From: JAABRU01 sp050180235
GTDB taxonomy: Bacteria > Desulfobacterota > Desulfobacteria > Desulfobacterales > Desulfococcaceae
Length of the DNA: 48,801 nt
Assembly (NCBI GenBank): GCA_050180235.1
Contig: JBFXEJ010000038.1
Coordinates: 1 to 48,801 of the forward strand
Direction of reading: 5' to 3'
Below, one piece after another: positions 25,673 to 35,072 of the stretch (positions are counted from its first letter, which is position 1; every line of letters begins with the position of its first letter). Position numbers and translations under genes: made by a program. The notes beneath the pieces are model-generated. The model was not told the origin of the DNA. It worked only from the letters and a program-made list of their open reading frames with translations, and did not search any database.

Positions 25673-26275
25673 TTATTTTATCACTACCTCAACCCTTCGG
25701 TTTCTTGGTTCCTCAACATCATCAGCAGTTTTGACAAGCGGATTTCCTTCACCATGTGAGGTGACGGTGATATAGCCAGGAACAGCGCCTTTTGCCACCA
25801 GGATGTCAGATAACACTTTTGCCCGATCAAGGGAGAGCCTGTAGTTATATTCCTTTGAACCGACTGTGTCAGAATGTCCTGAGATGACAATATCTTTGGA
25901 ATTCCTCTTTTCAATGGTCTGAAGAATTTGCGCAATAAGAGCATTGGATTCAGGAGTCAGTTCATTTGAATCCTTCATAAAATAAAGTATGAATGTTTGC
26001 GGCACCGGCGGCTGTGCTGCCAATGCTTCGGAAAAGCTGGAACGGATCTCATCGGCAGTGAGTTCTTTTACTTCACTTGGCGGTGTCTCCCGATCCTTTA
26101 CCTGCACCGACTGATTTGCCCCGGTCAGTACCTGTTTTCCCCCTGCGGTAGACACTTCCATCTGTCCGACATTTCCGTCAGGGTCAGGAATTAGCACAAA
26201 CATGCTGTTGGCTCCGCAGCCCGCCAGCATCCCCATAAGACCTAAAGTGACAAATATGGATACAATTTTTTTCAT
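25673..26275 (-). CDS. OmpA-family lipoprotein
   Basis: A 200-residue envelope lipoprotein. ATG 26275 follows GAGGGG and gives a clean lipoprotein signal (MKKIVSIFVTLGLMGMLAGC), with lipidated Cys20. The C-terminal half is an OmpA/MotB peptidoglycan-binding domain: SNALIAQILQTIEKRNSKDI, VISGHSDTVGSKEYNYRLSL and EPRNRRVEVVIK, including the Asp and Arg that bind diaminopimelate. It would attach the outer membrane or the sensor complex to peptidoglycan. The gene lies 40 bp downstream of the FecR gene and 29 bp upstream of the CHASE2 kinase, indicating one operon. Confidence 0.92.
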   Translation of the reverse strand: MKKIVSIFVTLGLMGMLAGCGANSMFVLIPDPDGNVGQMEVSTAGGKQVLTGANQSVQVKDRETPPSEVKELTADEIRSSFSEALAAQPPVPQTFILYFMKDSNELTPESNALIAQILQTIEKRNSKDIVISGHSDTVGSKEYNYRLSLDRAKVLSDILVAKGAVPGYITVTSHGEGNPLVKTADDVEEPRNRRVEVVIK

Positions 26276-26315
26276 ATTCCCCTCATTCTTACATATTATC
26301 TGATAAATCAATGGA

Positions 26316-26762
26316 TTACTTCCATTCCACTCTGACAAGGATTTGTGTTCCGCGGATACTGATTGTTGCGTCAGGAGTCTGGAACTTTACCGATTCCGGC
26401 GACTGCCGGCCTATGACGCCTGATATATAGGAGGCAGTGCCTTTCAGAATACGCGTAATCATGGAAAACATGTCATTCTGGGGAGAAAAAACATATTTAT
26501 CAATCACTATTTCGCTTTTCGGCCCCAGGGACAGAATCGAGTTGTCCTCGAAAATAATCCCCACCGAACTGTCCGCACCGGTACGTATGATGTCATTCTG
26601 GTAAAGTCTGTCACCAATATTAACCGGTATTTCTTTGCCGCTCCGGATGACAGCAACATCGCCCCTGCCCGTTTTTGTTCTTCCTATGGGCGGTTCTTCA
26701 CCCATAGCAGGCCATGACATAAAAATCGTTATCATGGCGCAGAGAATAAACAGTCTTTTCAT
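26316..26762 (-). CDS. Exported FecR-domain protein
   Basis: A 148-residue protein with a signal peptide (MKRLFILCAMITIFMSWPAM, then GEEP) and one FecR domain: GDVAVIRSGKEIPVNIGDRL, YQNDIIRTGADSSVGIIFED, NSILSLGPKSEIVIDKYVF, and the closing KFQTPDATISIRGTQILVRV. The cytoplasmic anti-sigma part of classical FecR is missing, so it is a stand-alone periplasmic module. Stand-alone FecR proteins are frequently paired with CHASE2 sensors. It is first in the fecR-ompA-CHASE2 kinase operon, with AAGGAGGGAG as ribosome site and a possible terminator hairpin in its leader. Confidence 0.88.
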   Translation of the reverse strand: MKRLFILCAMITIFMSWPAMGEEPPIGRTKTGRGDVAVIRSGKEIPVNIGDRLYQNDIIRTGADSSVGIIFEDNSILSLGPKSEIVIDKYVFSPQNDMFSMITRILKGTASYISGVIGRQSPESVKFQTPDATISIRGTQILVRVEWK

Positions 26763-26847
26763 AGCCGAGCTCCCTCCTTAAAGTTGCGGGCTCCCTTATC
26801 CTGTCCCGCATGATTTCCTGCTGTTCAAAATTTTACCGAAAACTGCA

Positions 26848-26887
26848 TAAAAAAACCTGTAACTCCCTGTCAGAAAAAGGGTTACAG
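26848..26887 (-). terminator. Terminator-like hairpin in the leader of the FecR operon
   Basis: On the minus strand CTGTAACCC and GGGAGTTACAG form a stem that is followed by GTTTTTTT, the layout of an intrinsic terminator. It lies 85 nt before the fecR-like ATG. No minus-strand gene is seen upstream within a kilobase, so it may be an attenuator within the operon leader. Confidence 0.55.
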
Positions 26888-27362
26888 TGTTTTCATACCG
26901 CAAACTCCTTTTTAAATTCATCTTTTAATCTCTCAGCACCTCCTGTTTTTCAATGATTGTGTCACTGCCCTTTGTACAGAACAAAAATTTCTGACACGGC
27001 TGGTACACAGGTGAATATCAAACTGTCAACAAGTGCGGATACAGCTTTTTTATCGGAAAAACGGCGCCACTTTGAATGATAACGGAGCACAGTATATTGA
27101 GATTTAATTTCAGAATGTTATGATTTTTTAACTTTTTTTGTGAGGTTTGCTTTTTAATAAAGGGTTAACAAATCCCAAGTATTATATTAAATCATAAATG
27201 ACTTGGGATGTCCATGTTTTTTATTTAAAGAACTGGTTTATAAAATTATAATATTTGGGAGTTACACATTTGAATTTTAACTTTTTGATTTTTAAGGAAG
27301 TGAATGTTGCACAGCACAAACTGGTTCTTCAAAAATCAGATACTTGAGAAATCAACTGTGTA

Positions 27363-27453
27363 ATACCAAATCGCCATTGATTTTTTCAGAAAATCCCCTC
27401 CTGAGAGGGGCAGGGTGTGTTTCATAAGTATGTTTTCAATGGCGAATTGGTAT
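27363..27453. mobile_element. MITE of the ATACC(N)CCATTG family (copy B)
   Basis: Left end ATACCAAATCGCCATTGATT, right end (inverted) TTTCAATGGCGAATTGGTAT. The short core has a CCCCTCCTGAGAGGGG palindrome instead of the cores found in other copies. Confidence 0.8.
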
Positions 27454-27599
27454 AACTCCTGATATTACCAATGATTATCGGATAAAGTCTAAAATTTTTG
27501 GGCAGTGGAACTTTTTATGCTTACTGGAAACTGCAGGGCAGGCCCCTGCAGTAATAAGCATCAGAAGTACCCACTGCCGGTTTTTGGGATAGCATATCT

Positions 27600-27767
27600 G
27601 GTAGTGGGTCAAACCGGTTGATGACGCGGAAAAAACTCTCCCCTCCCTTGAGGGAGGGGCAGGGGGAGGGTGGGAAAAAGTGTATAACTGCAGGGCATTT
27701 TTCCCCCTCCCCTAACCCCTCCCGCAAGGGAGGGGAATTACAGAATCAAATGTTTTGACCCACTATC
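27600..27767. repeat. 168-bp palindromic GTAGTGGGTCAAA element (copy 2)
   Basis: Ends GGTAGTGGGTCAAA and (inverted) TTTTGACCCACTATC. The interior has the same CCCTCCCTTGAGGGAGGGG and CCCCTCCCGCAAGGGAGGGG arms as the copy at 9561-9706. Confidence 0.8.
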
Positions 27768-28148
27768 GCATATCTGTCTTTATCCAAAAAGAAAAAAACA
27801 ATTTCCGGCTGCATTTCATATTCAGCCCTGTATCTTCTTGACAGCGGTGCATATATGCAGTTACAGTATTATGTCGGCTTTGCCGCATTCAGATTTTTTC
27901 TGCCGGTGCAAACGCAAAGAACGCAAACAGGGGGCAAAGATAACAAACAGCTTTATTCCCCATATGAAATCTGAGAAATAATAAGTTATTATCCCTTCGT
28001 GAGACTTTGTGACTTTGCGTCTTCGTGGCAGATTGAACGCCCGGTACACAGAAATTTTTTTGCTGAAATATTTTTCAGATTTCATATCAGTCTGATTTTG
28101 ACAACGCATTGCCAATGCCAGAACCACTATACAACAGGGAGGATATCT

Positions 28149-30242
28149 ATGGAAGAAAATAATCCGGTTCACATCAAAACCATGCTCAGCCGTCCTGATG
28201 TGCAGGAAATCACGGACAATCTCAACCGGGAATCAGCGGACAGAATGAAATTTTGGCCTCCGCTATGCCCGGTGTTTTCCCAACCCTTTACCATGCTGGA
28301 AACAGATGATTCCTATCATTTCACCATTGACCGGGAGGCGCATAAGGTTCTGCCGAACATCATAGGCAACAAAGTGCAGAAAGTGACCGGCACGGATTCC
28401 CCAGCTACAGAAATACAGGCAGCATACCAAAAACCGCGCAGAATCGGCATTGTCTTTTCCGGAGGCCCGGCTCCGGGCGGGCATAATGTGATTGCCGGAC
28501 TTTATGATGCAGCGAAAAAAGCCAACCCGGAAAACCGGATTTTCGGTTTCATCCTGGGGCCGGACGGCATTATTGAAAACGAGGCTGTGGAACTTCATGA
28601 TGATCTGGTGAACAGATACCGCAACCGGGGCGGTTTCACCATGATCAAAACCGGCCGCACCAAGATTGACACAGCGAAAAAAATGGCTTTGTCCAGAGAA
28701 ACCTGCAAAAGCATGGGACTAAACGCTCTTGTGGTGGTGGGCGGGGATGATTCCAATACCAATGCCGCATTTCTGGCACAGGAAATGTTTGCAGACGGAG
28801 TGCAGGTTATAGGTGTTCCCAAAACCATTGACGGAGATATTCAGGTACGTGACGATGACGGAAAAGTGCTTTGCGCCATGTCTTTCGGGTTCCATTCCGC
28901 AGCACGGGCTTTTGCCAATTCTGTCAGCAATCTCTGCACAGACAGCAGCTCGGATGTGAAATACTGGCATGTGTGCAAGGTCATGGGCCGGGTGGCAAGC
29001 CATCTGGCTTTGGAAGTCGCTCTGCAGACCCATGCCAATCTTACCCTGATCGGAGAGGAACTGGCCGAATATGTGAGCGAAGAAAAGATCCGCAAAGCAG
29101 AGACTGATGGGACTGTGGATTATTCGGCCTATGGAATGACTCTGCGCAATCTCTCACGGCAGATTTGTGAAGGCATTGTGCGCCGGGCCGAAGCAGGAAA
29201 AAACTACGGAGTGCTGGTCATTCCTGAGGGTATACTGGAATTTATCAATGAAATCCAGATTTTCATCATCAAATTCAATGCCATTATCGGCGAATACAAC
29301 GCGACCCATGACAGCAGTTTTCACCATGATTTTCCACAGTTGCGTGACAAACTGGAATATCTGCGCAAACTGGCACAGATGTCCCGTGACAGAAAAGGCA
29401 TATCTGTATGGAATGCGCGGGATGATGAACTTTTCAATGATATTCCTGATTTCTTTCAGGAAGGTCTGCTTATGGAGCGGGACAGCCACGGCAATTTCCC
29501 TTTTTCCCAGGTGAAAACCGAGGAGGTTCTGCTTGGACTGGTGCGGGAATATCTCAAAATCCTGCAGGATCAGGGAAAGTACAAGGTTGGCATTCACAGT
29601 GAGTATTTCCGGAAAACCCTTGAAAGGGAGGGACTTTCTCCCGACCGTTTCGGGCCTGTACTGTTCCACAATTATAGGGACGGACGGTATCTGCTGTTCA
29701 AAACAGCGATAATATCTGTCAAGACCCTCAAAACTGAACTGGTGAAAAGCGGATTGCTGGAAGAAGATGATAAGATTCCTGCCGCTTTGGAAAAAATCTA
29801 CAAAAAATCAGCGCCCGGTTTCAAAACCCAGACCTATTTTTACGGATATGACGGCAGAGGCAGCGAACCCACCAAATTTGACTGCATTTACACCTATAAT
29901 CTGGGGCGCACGGTTTTCAGCCTCATTGCCAGCGGAGCCACAGGTCAGATGGCGGCCATAAAAAATCTGGAGCATGATTTCAGCCGCTGGGAACCCATCG
30001 GCATTCCCATTGCACCTCTCATGCATCTGGAGGAGCGCGGCGGAAAACTGAGCCTGGTGCTGGAAAAAAGTGTGGTGGATATCAATGCCCCGGCTTTTCA
30101 GATATTCAGGGAACTGCGGGAAAAATGGCTGGCTGCTGTACCGGGAGAAGACAATTTCCGCAAACCCGCTCCAATTTCCCTTTTCACGGATGGAGAGGAG
30201 GATCTGCCTATCACTCTGGCCCTGAACGCACTGGGAGTTTAG
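28149..30242 (+). CDS. Pyrophosphate-dependent 6-phosphofructokinase
   Basis: A 697-residue long-type PPi-PFK, which interconverts fructose 6-phosphate and fructose 1,6-bisphosphate using pyrophosphate. Motifs: FSGGPAPGGHNVIAG (105 on) for phosphate binding, VVVGGDDSNTNA (198 on), where GGDD rather than GGDG is the PPi-specific signature, and PKTIDGD (224-230) with the PPi-linked lysine and catalytic aspartate. FGFHSAARAFANSVSN and MGRVASHLALEVALQT follow. The length fits the plant-beta/spirochaete-like long class. ATG 28149 is chosen over the longer frame because GGGAGGA lies 8 nt upstream. Reversible PPi-PFK suits a sulfate reducer, in which sulfate activation by Sat releases pyrophosphate. 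Confidence 0.92.
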   Translation: MEENNPVHIKTMLSRPDVQEITDNLNRESADRMKFWPPLCPVFSQPFTMLETDDSYHFTIDREAHKVLPNIIGNKVQKVTGTDSPATEIQAAYQKPRRIGIVFSGGPAPGGHNVIAGLYDAAKKANPENRIFGFILGPDGIIENEAVELHDDLVNRYRNRGGFTMIKTGRTKIDTAKKMALSRETCKSMGLNALVVVGGDDSNTNAAFLAQEMFADGVQVIGVPKTIDGDIQVRDDDGKVLCAMSFGFHSAARAFANSVSNLCTDSSSDVKYWHVCKVMGRVASHLALEVALQTHANLTLIGEELAEYVSEEKIRKAETDGTVDYSAYGMTLRNLSRQICEGIVRRAEAGKNYGVLVIPEGILEFINEIQIFIIKFNAIIGEYNATHDSSFHHDFPQLRDKLEYLRKLAQMSRDRKGISVWNARDDELFNDIPDFFQEGLLMERDSHGNFPFSQVKTEEVLLGLVREYLKILQDQGKYKVGIHSEYFRKTLEREGLSPDRFGPVLFHNYRDGRYLLFKTAIISVKTLKTELVKSGLLEEDDKIPAALEKIYKKSAPGFKTQTYFYGYDGRGSEPTKFDCIYTYNLGRTVFSLIASGATGQMAAIKNLEHDFSRWEPIGIPIAPLMHLEERGGKLSLVLEKSVVDINAPAFQIFRELREKWLAAVPGEDNFRKPAPISLFTDGEEDLPITLALNALGV

Positions 30243-30249
30243 GGAAGTG

Positions 30250-30375
30250 ATACCAAATCGCCATTGATTTTATACAATACTGACAGTTTTTTTAGCGGTT
30301 GTGTGTGTGCAAAAAACCGCTCCGCTTAATTTTTGCACTCCTCCGGATTATATAAAACCAATGGAGAATCGGTAT
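30250..30375. mobile_element. MITE of the ATACC(N)CCATTG family (copy C)
   Basis: Left end ATACCAAATCGCCATTGATT, right end (inverted) AACCAATGGAGAATCGGTAT. The core is the GTGCAAAAAACCGCTCCGC hairpin. It starts 8 bp after the phosphofructokinase stop and may serve as its terminator. Confidence 0.8.
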
Positions 30376-30510
30376 GAAACTTCTTGAAATAACATGGTGT
30401 TCAGGTTTAGGGTATCAGGGCTGATCGGCTCTGATGAAACCGGCAGCTCCTTAAAATTAAACTGCTTTTCTCTTAGGGGCAGTATCAGGACAACCTTCTG
30501 TAGACCATCA

Positions 30511-30611
30511 GGTGATTTCCATAAAAAAATATCCCGTCAAAGCAGCAAAAGCTTCCGGCTTCTGCCCTGTGCCTGTGAACTGAACCGGGATATTTATTTT
30601 CAGAAATCACC
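30511..30611 (-). ncRNA. Candidate structured RNA element, copy 3
   Basis: Read on the minus strand it is 101 nt with the same outer stem (GGTGATTTC/GAAATCACC, perfect here), inner stem (ATATCCCG/CGGGATAT) and conserved GTTCACAGGCACAGGGCA loop as copies at 7556 and 10586. No minus-strand gene follows closely, so here it is either orphaned or simply a dispersed repeat. A half MITE end lies at 30641-30667. Confidence 0.45.
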
Positions 30612-30697
30612 TTAACAGTCCTGCTCTCAGGCGGGGATTTTCTGAAAAAATCAATGGAGAATCGGTATAATTTTCTGATTTTAAAAAAGGATGTGTA

Positions 30698-30824
30698 ATA
30701 CCAGTTCTCCATTGATTTTATATAATAAAGTGAGTTGTTTCCTCTGTGTTCTCTGTGGTTTTTTATCTCTGTGTTCTCTGTGGGAAATCGAATCACAAAT
30801 ATATTTTCAATGGAGAATCGGTAT
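30698..30824. mobile_element. MITE of the ATACC(N)CCATTG family (copy E)
   Basis: Ends ATACCAGTTCTCCATTGATT and (inverted) TTTCAATGGAGAATCGGTAT. The core is the CCTCTGTGTTCTCTGTGG repeat, as in the copy at 5420-5547. It lies 8 bp beyond the stop of the AsmA-like gene. Confidence 0.8.
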
Positions 30825-30832
30825 AATATCAG

Positions 30833-33800
30833 TTAGTTATTGTTCTGAGGTTTCATATTTTCCCAGGTCTCATCATGCAAATAGGACGGCTTTCTCAATT
30901 CAATATGGCTGAATACAGTGCGCAAAGATCCTATGGCCAGCGTGGAAAGAGGTTCGATGCGGACATCCGGATCTTTATATGCCCCTGTTGCGGTGTAATT
31001 GGTGGCGATAATTCCGTCTCCCACAATCAGTCTGCCCAGCAGCGGTATCATATCCAGCATTTTGTTGACCAGATTGAAGGGAACAACCACACCTTTGAGT
31101 TCCAGACTGCCGTCCTTCAGACTGATCCGGCCTTCGGCAGTCATGCCCATGCTCAGCCCCTCCATTCGTGTTTTGATCAGTGAAAGCACCTGATCTGCGT
31201 ATTCCAAATCCGCTTCCAGAGTGTCAAAGGCCACACCGCCGCTTTTCATCTGCTCCAGAATTCCCACAAAAGAGGCCGCAGACAGAATTTTTGTCAGAAG
31301 GGAAACATTGACCAGCGCAAAATTGCGCATATTCAGTTTCGCTCTTACAGTTTTTTCCGCGGGAAAATCTCCCTGTGCATCAGCGGCAAGTTCCAACTGC
31401 CCGCCAATAATATCTTTTGAAATATCAAATCCTTTCAGCAGCAATCCGGCATTGTCCGAACGGATGTTTATACGGCTGCCGCCCGTCCGCGGGGAAAAAG
31501 AGAGGGAAACTTTTTCATTTTTGCTGTGACTTCCCTGCATTTGTGCAGAGATAAGCCTGGAATTCTTCCACTGGCCTGAAAACCCCAGTCCGTACAGTTC
31601 AATGTCATGGAGCAGTCCCAGTTTCTCCACATCAGCCGATATGTTTCCGGAAAAAGAGTCTTTTTTTGTTTTGCTTTTTGCAGAAGTTTCAATCCCGGAT
31701 TTTTCTTTGGAATTATGCAGGGAAAAGTACTGAATCAGAGGCCCCGCGTCAAAATTTTTTCCGCTGATGCGAATGGCATATTCAGCCCCGGTGCTGATCT
31801 GAAGGACAAAATCACTGGATCCGAAATGCACCCTGTCAAAGTGCAAATCTGAAATCATCTGACCTGTCTGCGTTCCGCTGCGGATTTTCCCGCTTCCGGA
31901 TATATCAAAACCGTTTCCGGACAGTTGAATCTCTGACAGTGTGATATTTTTGGCAGCGGTATCTGCTTTGACCGTCAATATTCCCTTCCGGCCTTTGGCT
32001 TTGTGCCATCCAACTTGCTTCAAATTCATATCCATATTTTCAACATCGGCAGTAAAATCAATGCCTGTATGATTCGGACTTATGATGAAAACAGCACGGC
32101 ATGAAGCAGTGCCTTTCAGAAACGGCATAGGGGACAGACCAAAATCCTTCAGTCTGTCCGCATTCACAGTTCCGCTCACCCGCAGAACATCTGCTGCATT
32201 TTGGCGTTTGGACAGACCGGTTTGCAAATCCACTGCCAGTTTCGCGGTTCCGGCATTGATGCTTCCGCGGGCATCCACTTTGTCCCCCTCAAAACGGACA
32301 TTGATATTTCCCTGTGAAAGAGAAATGCCGGAAATATCCGGTATGGCAATATTTTTTATTTCAGAAAAACCTTTGAGCTGCACATCTTTGCCTGACAAAT
32401 CCGAAACCAGGGGCAGATCAATCGCCAGTTTCGTTTTTGCATCGCCACCCGTAATTTCCGGGCCTTCATATTTACTGCCCAATGATTCTGCTGCATTCAG
32501 CAGATCATGCACAGGTCCGCTGACAGCAGCCTCAATCTCCATTTCCGCTTTTTCCCCGGCCATATTAATAATGCGGACTGTTCCGTTTTCGATCCGGGAG
32601 TTTCCCGCGATTCCGCTTTTGAGTTCCGCATTCATGGAATCTGCATAAAAAACGGCAATGCCTGCGCCTTTTTTCAGCATTGGCAGTGACGGATGATAAT
32701 TCAGTGTCACACCGCTGAAAGGAACAATGGCCTCAACCGCTGTTTTTGGCAGATCTTTATGCCGGAAGATCTGCGGTTCCATATTGATACGGACAGAGGC
32801 ATTGTCAATCAGTCCGGATGAAAACCGGTTTTTAATCCATTCCCTTGCAGATGCGGCCAGAGGCAGGGGCCAGCAGGCAAGGGCATTCTGAATAAGAAGC
32901 TGATTCACCTGAATATTGGCATCAATATGGGGATAATCCCCTTTGTATTTCACAAATCCGGAACCTGTTATTTGGGGGCCGTTCAGATCTGTGGACAGAT
33001 TCTCAATTATCATGCCCGGAGGAGCATAAAGAAGCTGACCATTGCCTTGGATACTTTTCACAGACACAGGACTTTCCAGATATGCCGGGCTGAGCACTTC
33101 TCCTCCGCTGCCTTTAAAAGCAATTTCCTGATTCCGCAGCTCAGCGGAAAGACTTTTCAGGCTGATGCCAACACCGTGAAAATCCGGAATTTGTATATTC
33201 TGCATTTCAGATTCTGCTGTATAAAGAAATGCCTCTGCCGCAAAGTGTTCCAGAGGAAAAGCAAAGGTGAGCCGGGTGCGGGCTGTTCCTTCCGCAATGA
33301 GAAATGTGGGAGATTCCTGACCGGCCAGGGCATCCACTGCCTGCCGGAGATCATCAGGCGGCCCCTGGGTATGGGCTTCAATTGAAATATCGGACTGTTC
33401 CTTCATCCATCGGATATTAACCTGTCCCTTTTCCACAAGAGTCTGATACACACGTCCCTGAGATACCTGAATATTCACACCGTGAAAGGTAAATTCTCCC
33501 ACTCCGGCCACGTCATAAACCGGTTTAAGTGGCGGATGATAATCCAGACTGATATGCTGAAAGGGAACCCGCGCAGTCAGCACATTTTCCGGTAAAATAT
33601 TCTGCTGCCAGTCTTTGGGGCCTATCCGCAGTTTCAGTTCTGCTCCGTCAATATCTCCTGATTTGAAATGATGCTGTATCCATGTTCTTGCGGACGGAGC
33701 AAGAGAATATGGCCAGTAACGGTGGGATCTGTCCGGTTTCAGATGGTCAGCGCGTATATCCATATTTATTTCAGGCTGTTTGGGAACAAGGCGGATATTT

Positions 33801-34858
33801 CCTGTTCCGCTGAATTCCGGCCCGTGAAAATCAGGCTCTGCAAAAGCAATGAGAAAGGAATGCAGATTTATACGGGAAAAATTGTCTGCAACTGCGGCCC
33901 GTATATCCATTTTCTCCATATGCAGGGGCTTTTCCCATACACTGGGATGAAAAAGCGTTCCTCCGGACGAGCTGAGTTCCAGCAGGCTGATGTCAGTGTT
34001 TCCGGCCGCTATGCGCGCCTGAATTTTTCCCTGTACCGGAAAACGGCAGTTCCGGATAAAATCTGACTTTGGGATCAGCCCTGTCAGTTCGGACGGATTG
34101 ATGTTGCGGAATTCTGCATTGACCTGCACGGATTTGTCTGCGGCAGACCATACAAGCTGCCCCTCAATCGCCGGATCTGATTTCTGAAATCCTGTCCGGA
34201 TATTGGCTTTAAGGATAATTCCGTTTTTTTTGCGTACAATTTTTGCACGGATATCCGGTATTTCAGCCAGACCGCTGAAACCGGGTTCTTCAGTATCCAC
34301 AACAGCATCCTGCATATTAAATTCTCTGAAAGACTTATATTCCAGCACAAGGGAAAACAGCCCGGAAAGTGCATCGGCAATTTGCTGAGAGGCATCCTTC
34401 CGGCTATTCACAGAAGCGGATATCTGAGGCAGAGAAGACTGGGCTGGTAAAAGCAGGGGAAATTTTGCGAAATGCGGCTCCCGGATATGAATTTTTACAG
34501 GCCTCATCTGTCCGCTCATCAGTCCGGACAGACTGAAACTTGCAAACAGTTCAGGACAGAGCAGCAGGGCAGTTTCACCGCAGTATATCCGGATGTCGCT
34601 CACCTGTACACCGGGAATCAGATGCCTGACGGAAGCCGCAAGCTTTATTTCAGCAAATTCAATGCGGTAATCAGGGGCCAGCTTTTTTAGGGAATCCTCA
34701 ATGCGGGCATTGAGAAAGGTGAAAGATGGCAGAGTCATCCGAAGCCAGACAAAAATGCCGGCACAGATGATGGCAGACAGAAGAGCGCATACGGAAATCC
34801 ATTTGATCAGAATTCTGAATTTATTTTTCACGGTCGGAACCGGTTTCAGTTGCAGCAT
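30833..34858 (-). CDS. AsmA-like / YhdP-type envelope protein, 1341 aa
   Basis: A giant protein with one N-terminal membrane anchor (residues ~17-38, ISVCALLSAIICAGIFVWLR) and a long repetitive strand-rich periplasmic body. The start TFLNARIEDSLKKLAPDYRI, the repeated pairs ARTWIQHHFKSGDIDGAELK and AREWIKNRFSSGLIDNASVR (DUF3971-type units), and the C-terminal GRISLKDGSLELKGVVVPFN, LLGRLIVGDGIIATNYTATG (AsmA_2-type end) fit the YhdP/TamB/AsmA group. Members form hydrophobic-groove bridges that carry phospholipid between inner and outer membranes. Length 1341 agrees with YhdP (~1270). It is a single gene, flanked by repeats downstream and by the rsgA-type cassette upstream. Confidence 0.85.
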   Translation of the reverse strand: MLQLKPVPTVKNKFRILIKWISVCALLSAIICAGIFVWLRMTLPSFTFLNARIEDSLKKLAPDYRIEFAEIKLAASVRHLIPGVQVSDIRIYCGETALLLCPELFASFSLSGLMSGQMRPVKIHIREPHFAKFPLLLPAQSSLPQISASVNSRKDASQQIADALSGLFSLVLEYKSFREFNMQDAVVDTEEPGFSGLAEIPDIRAKIVRKKNGIILKANIRTGFQKSDPAIEGQLVWSAADKSVQVNAEFRNINPSELTGLIPKSDFIRNCRFPVQGKIQARIAAGNTDISLLELSSSGGTLFHPSVWEKPLHMEKMDIRAAVADNFSRINLHSFLIAFAEPDFHGPEFSGTGNIRLVPKQPEINMDIRADHLKPDRSHRYWPYSLAPSARTWIQHHFKSGDIDGAELKLRIGPKDWQQNILPENVLTARVPFQHISLDYHPPLKPVYDVAGVGEFTFHGVNIQVSQGRVYQTLVEKGQVNIRWMKEQSDISIEAHTQGPPDDLRQAVDALAGQESPTFLIAEGTARTRLTFAFPLEHFAAEAFLYTAESEMQNIQIPDFHGVGISLKSLSAELRNQEIAFKGSGGEVLSPAYLESPVSVKSIQGNGQLLYAPPGMIIENLSTDLNGPQITGSGFVKYKGDYPHIDANIQVNQLLIQNALACWPLPLAASAREWIKNRFSSGLIDNASVRINMEPQIFRHKDLPKTAVEAIVPFSGVTLNYHPSLPMLKKGAGIAVFYADSMNAELKSGIAGNSRIENGTVRIINMAGEKAEMEIEAAVSGPVHDLLNAAESLGSKYEGPEITGGDAKTKLAIDLPLVSDLSGKDVQLKGFSEIKNIAIPDISGISLSQGNINVRFEGDKVDARGSINAGTAKLAVDLQTGLSKRQNAADVLRVSGTVNADRLKDFGLSPMPFLKGTASCRAVFIISPNHTGIDFTADVENMDMNLKQVGWHKAKGRKGILTVKADTAAKNITLSEIQLSGNGFDISGSGKIRSGTQTGQMISDLHFDRVHFGSSDFVLQISTGAEYAIRISGKNFDAGPLIQYFSLHNSKEKSGIETSAKSKTKKDSFSGNISADVEKLGLLHDIELYGLGFSGQWKNSRLISAQMQGSHSKNEKVSLSFSPRTGGSRINIRSDNAGLLLKGFDISKDIIGGQLELAADAQGDFPAEKTVRAKLNMRNFALVNVSLLTKILSAASFVGILEQMKSGGVAFDTLEADLEYADQVLSLIKTRMEGLSMGMTAEGRISLKDGSLELKGVVVPFNLVNKMLDMIPLLGRLIVGDGIIATNYTATGAYKDPDVRIEPLSTLAIGSLRTVFSHIELRKPSYLHDETWENMKPQNNN

Positions 34859-35010
34859 ATTGTCAATAAAAATAAGTCAATATCGAAAATTTGTGATAAT
34901 ACAATAATTCCAGGAAACTGCCATTTTTTGTAAGGCAATCCTGTAATTCAGTTTCTGCATTCTTTGCTGCCCGGATTGCTTCCACAATTTTTTTTCTTCT
35001 TGCTGCGGAT

Positions 35011-35067
35011 GAACGCCAGGTTCACCGGCAGGGCAACAGCCTGTCCGGTTCAGCGTATGGTTATACG
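35011..35067 (-). repeat. attC-like imperfect palindrome 1 (after the RsgA-type gene)
   Basis: 57 bp that begin 5 nt after the stop of the GTPase gene. On the minus strand: ATAACCA near the 5' end, CCGGaCAGG pairing with CCTGCCGG with one bulged A, and GTTC at the end. It aligns position by position in its right half with the site at 38124-38180 (CCGGTKAAC, GTTC). Confidence 0.5.
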
Positions 35068-35072
35068 CAACA

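Larger units (their letters stand above)
26888..28148. other. 1.26-kb repeat-rich, AT-rich gap
   Basis: No gene is supported on either strand. 27050-27300 is very AT-rich and has an inverted repeat (ATCCCAAGT at ~27173 and ACTTGGGAT at ~27201). 27495-27590 is a long palindromic unit with a perfect ACTGCAGGG/CCCTGCAGT centre (27530-27552). 27363-27453 and 27600-27767 are listed separately. 27905-28035 carries GCAAAGAACGCAAA and GACTTTGTGACTTTGCGT motifs common in dispersed repeats. The ribosome site of the phosphofructokinase gene is at the end. Confidence 0.55.

Noticed and set aside
27861..28172. 103-aa minus-strand ORF before the phosphofructokinase gene
   Set aside because: It consists of GCAAAG-type dispersed repeat DNA and overlaps the ribosome site of the real gene.
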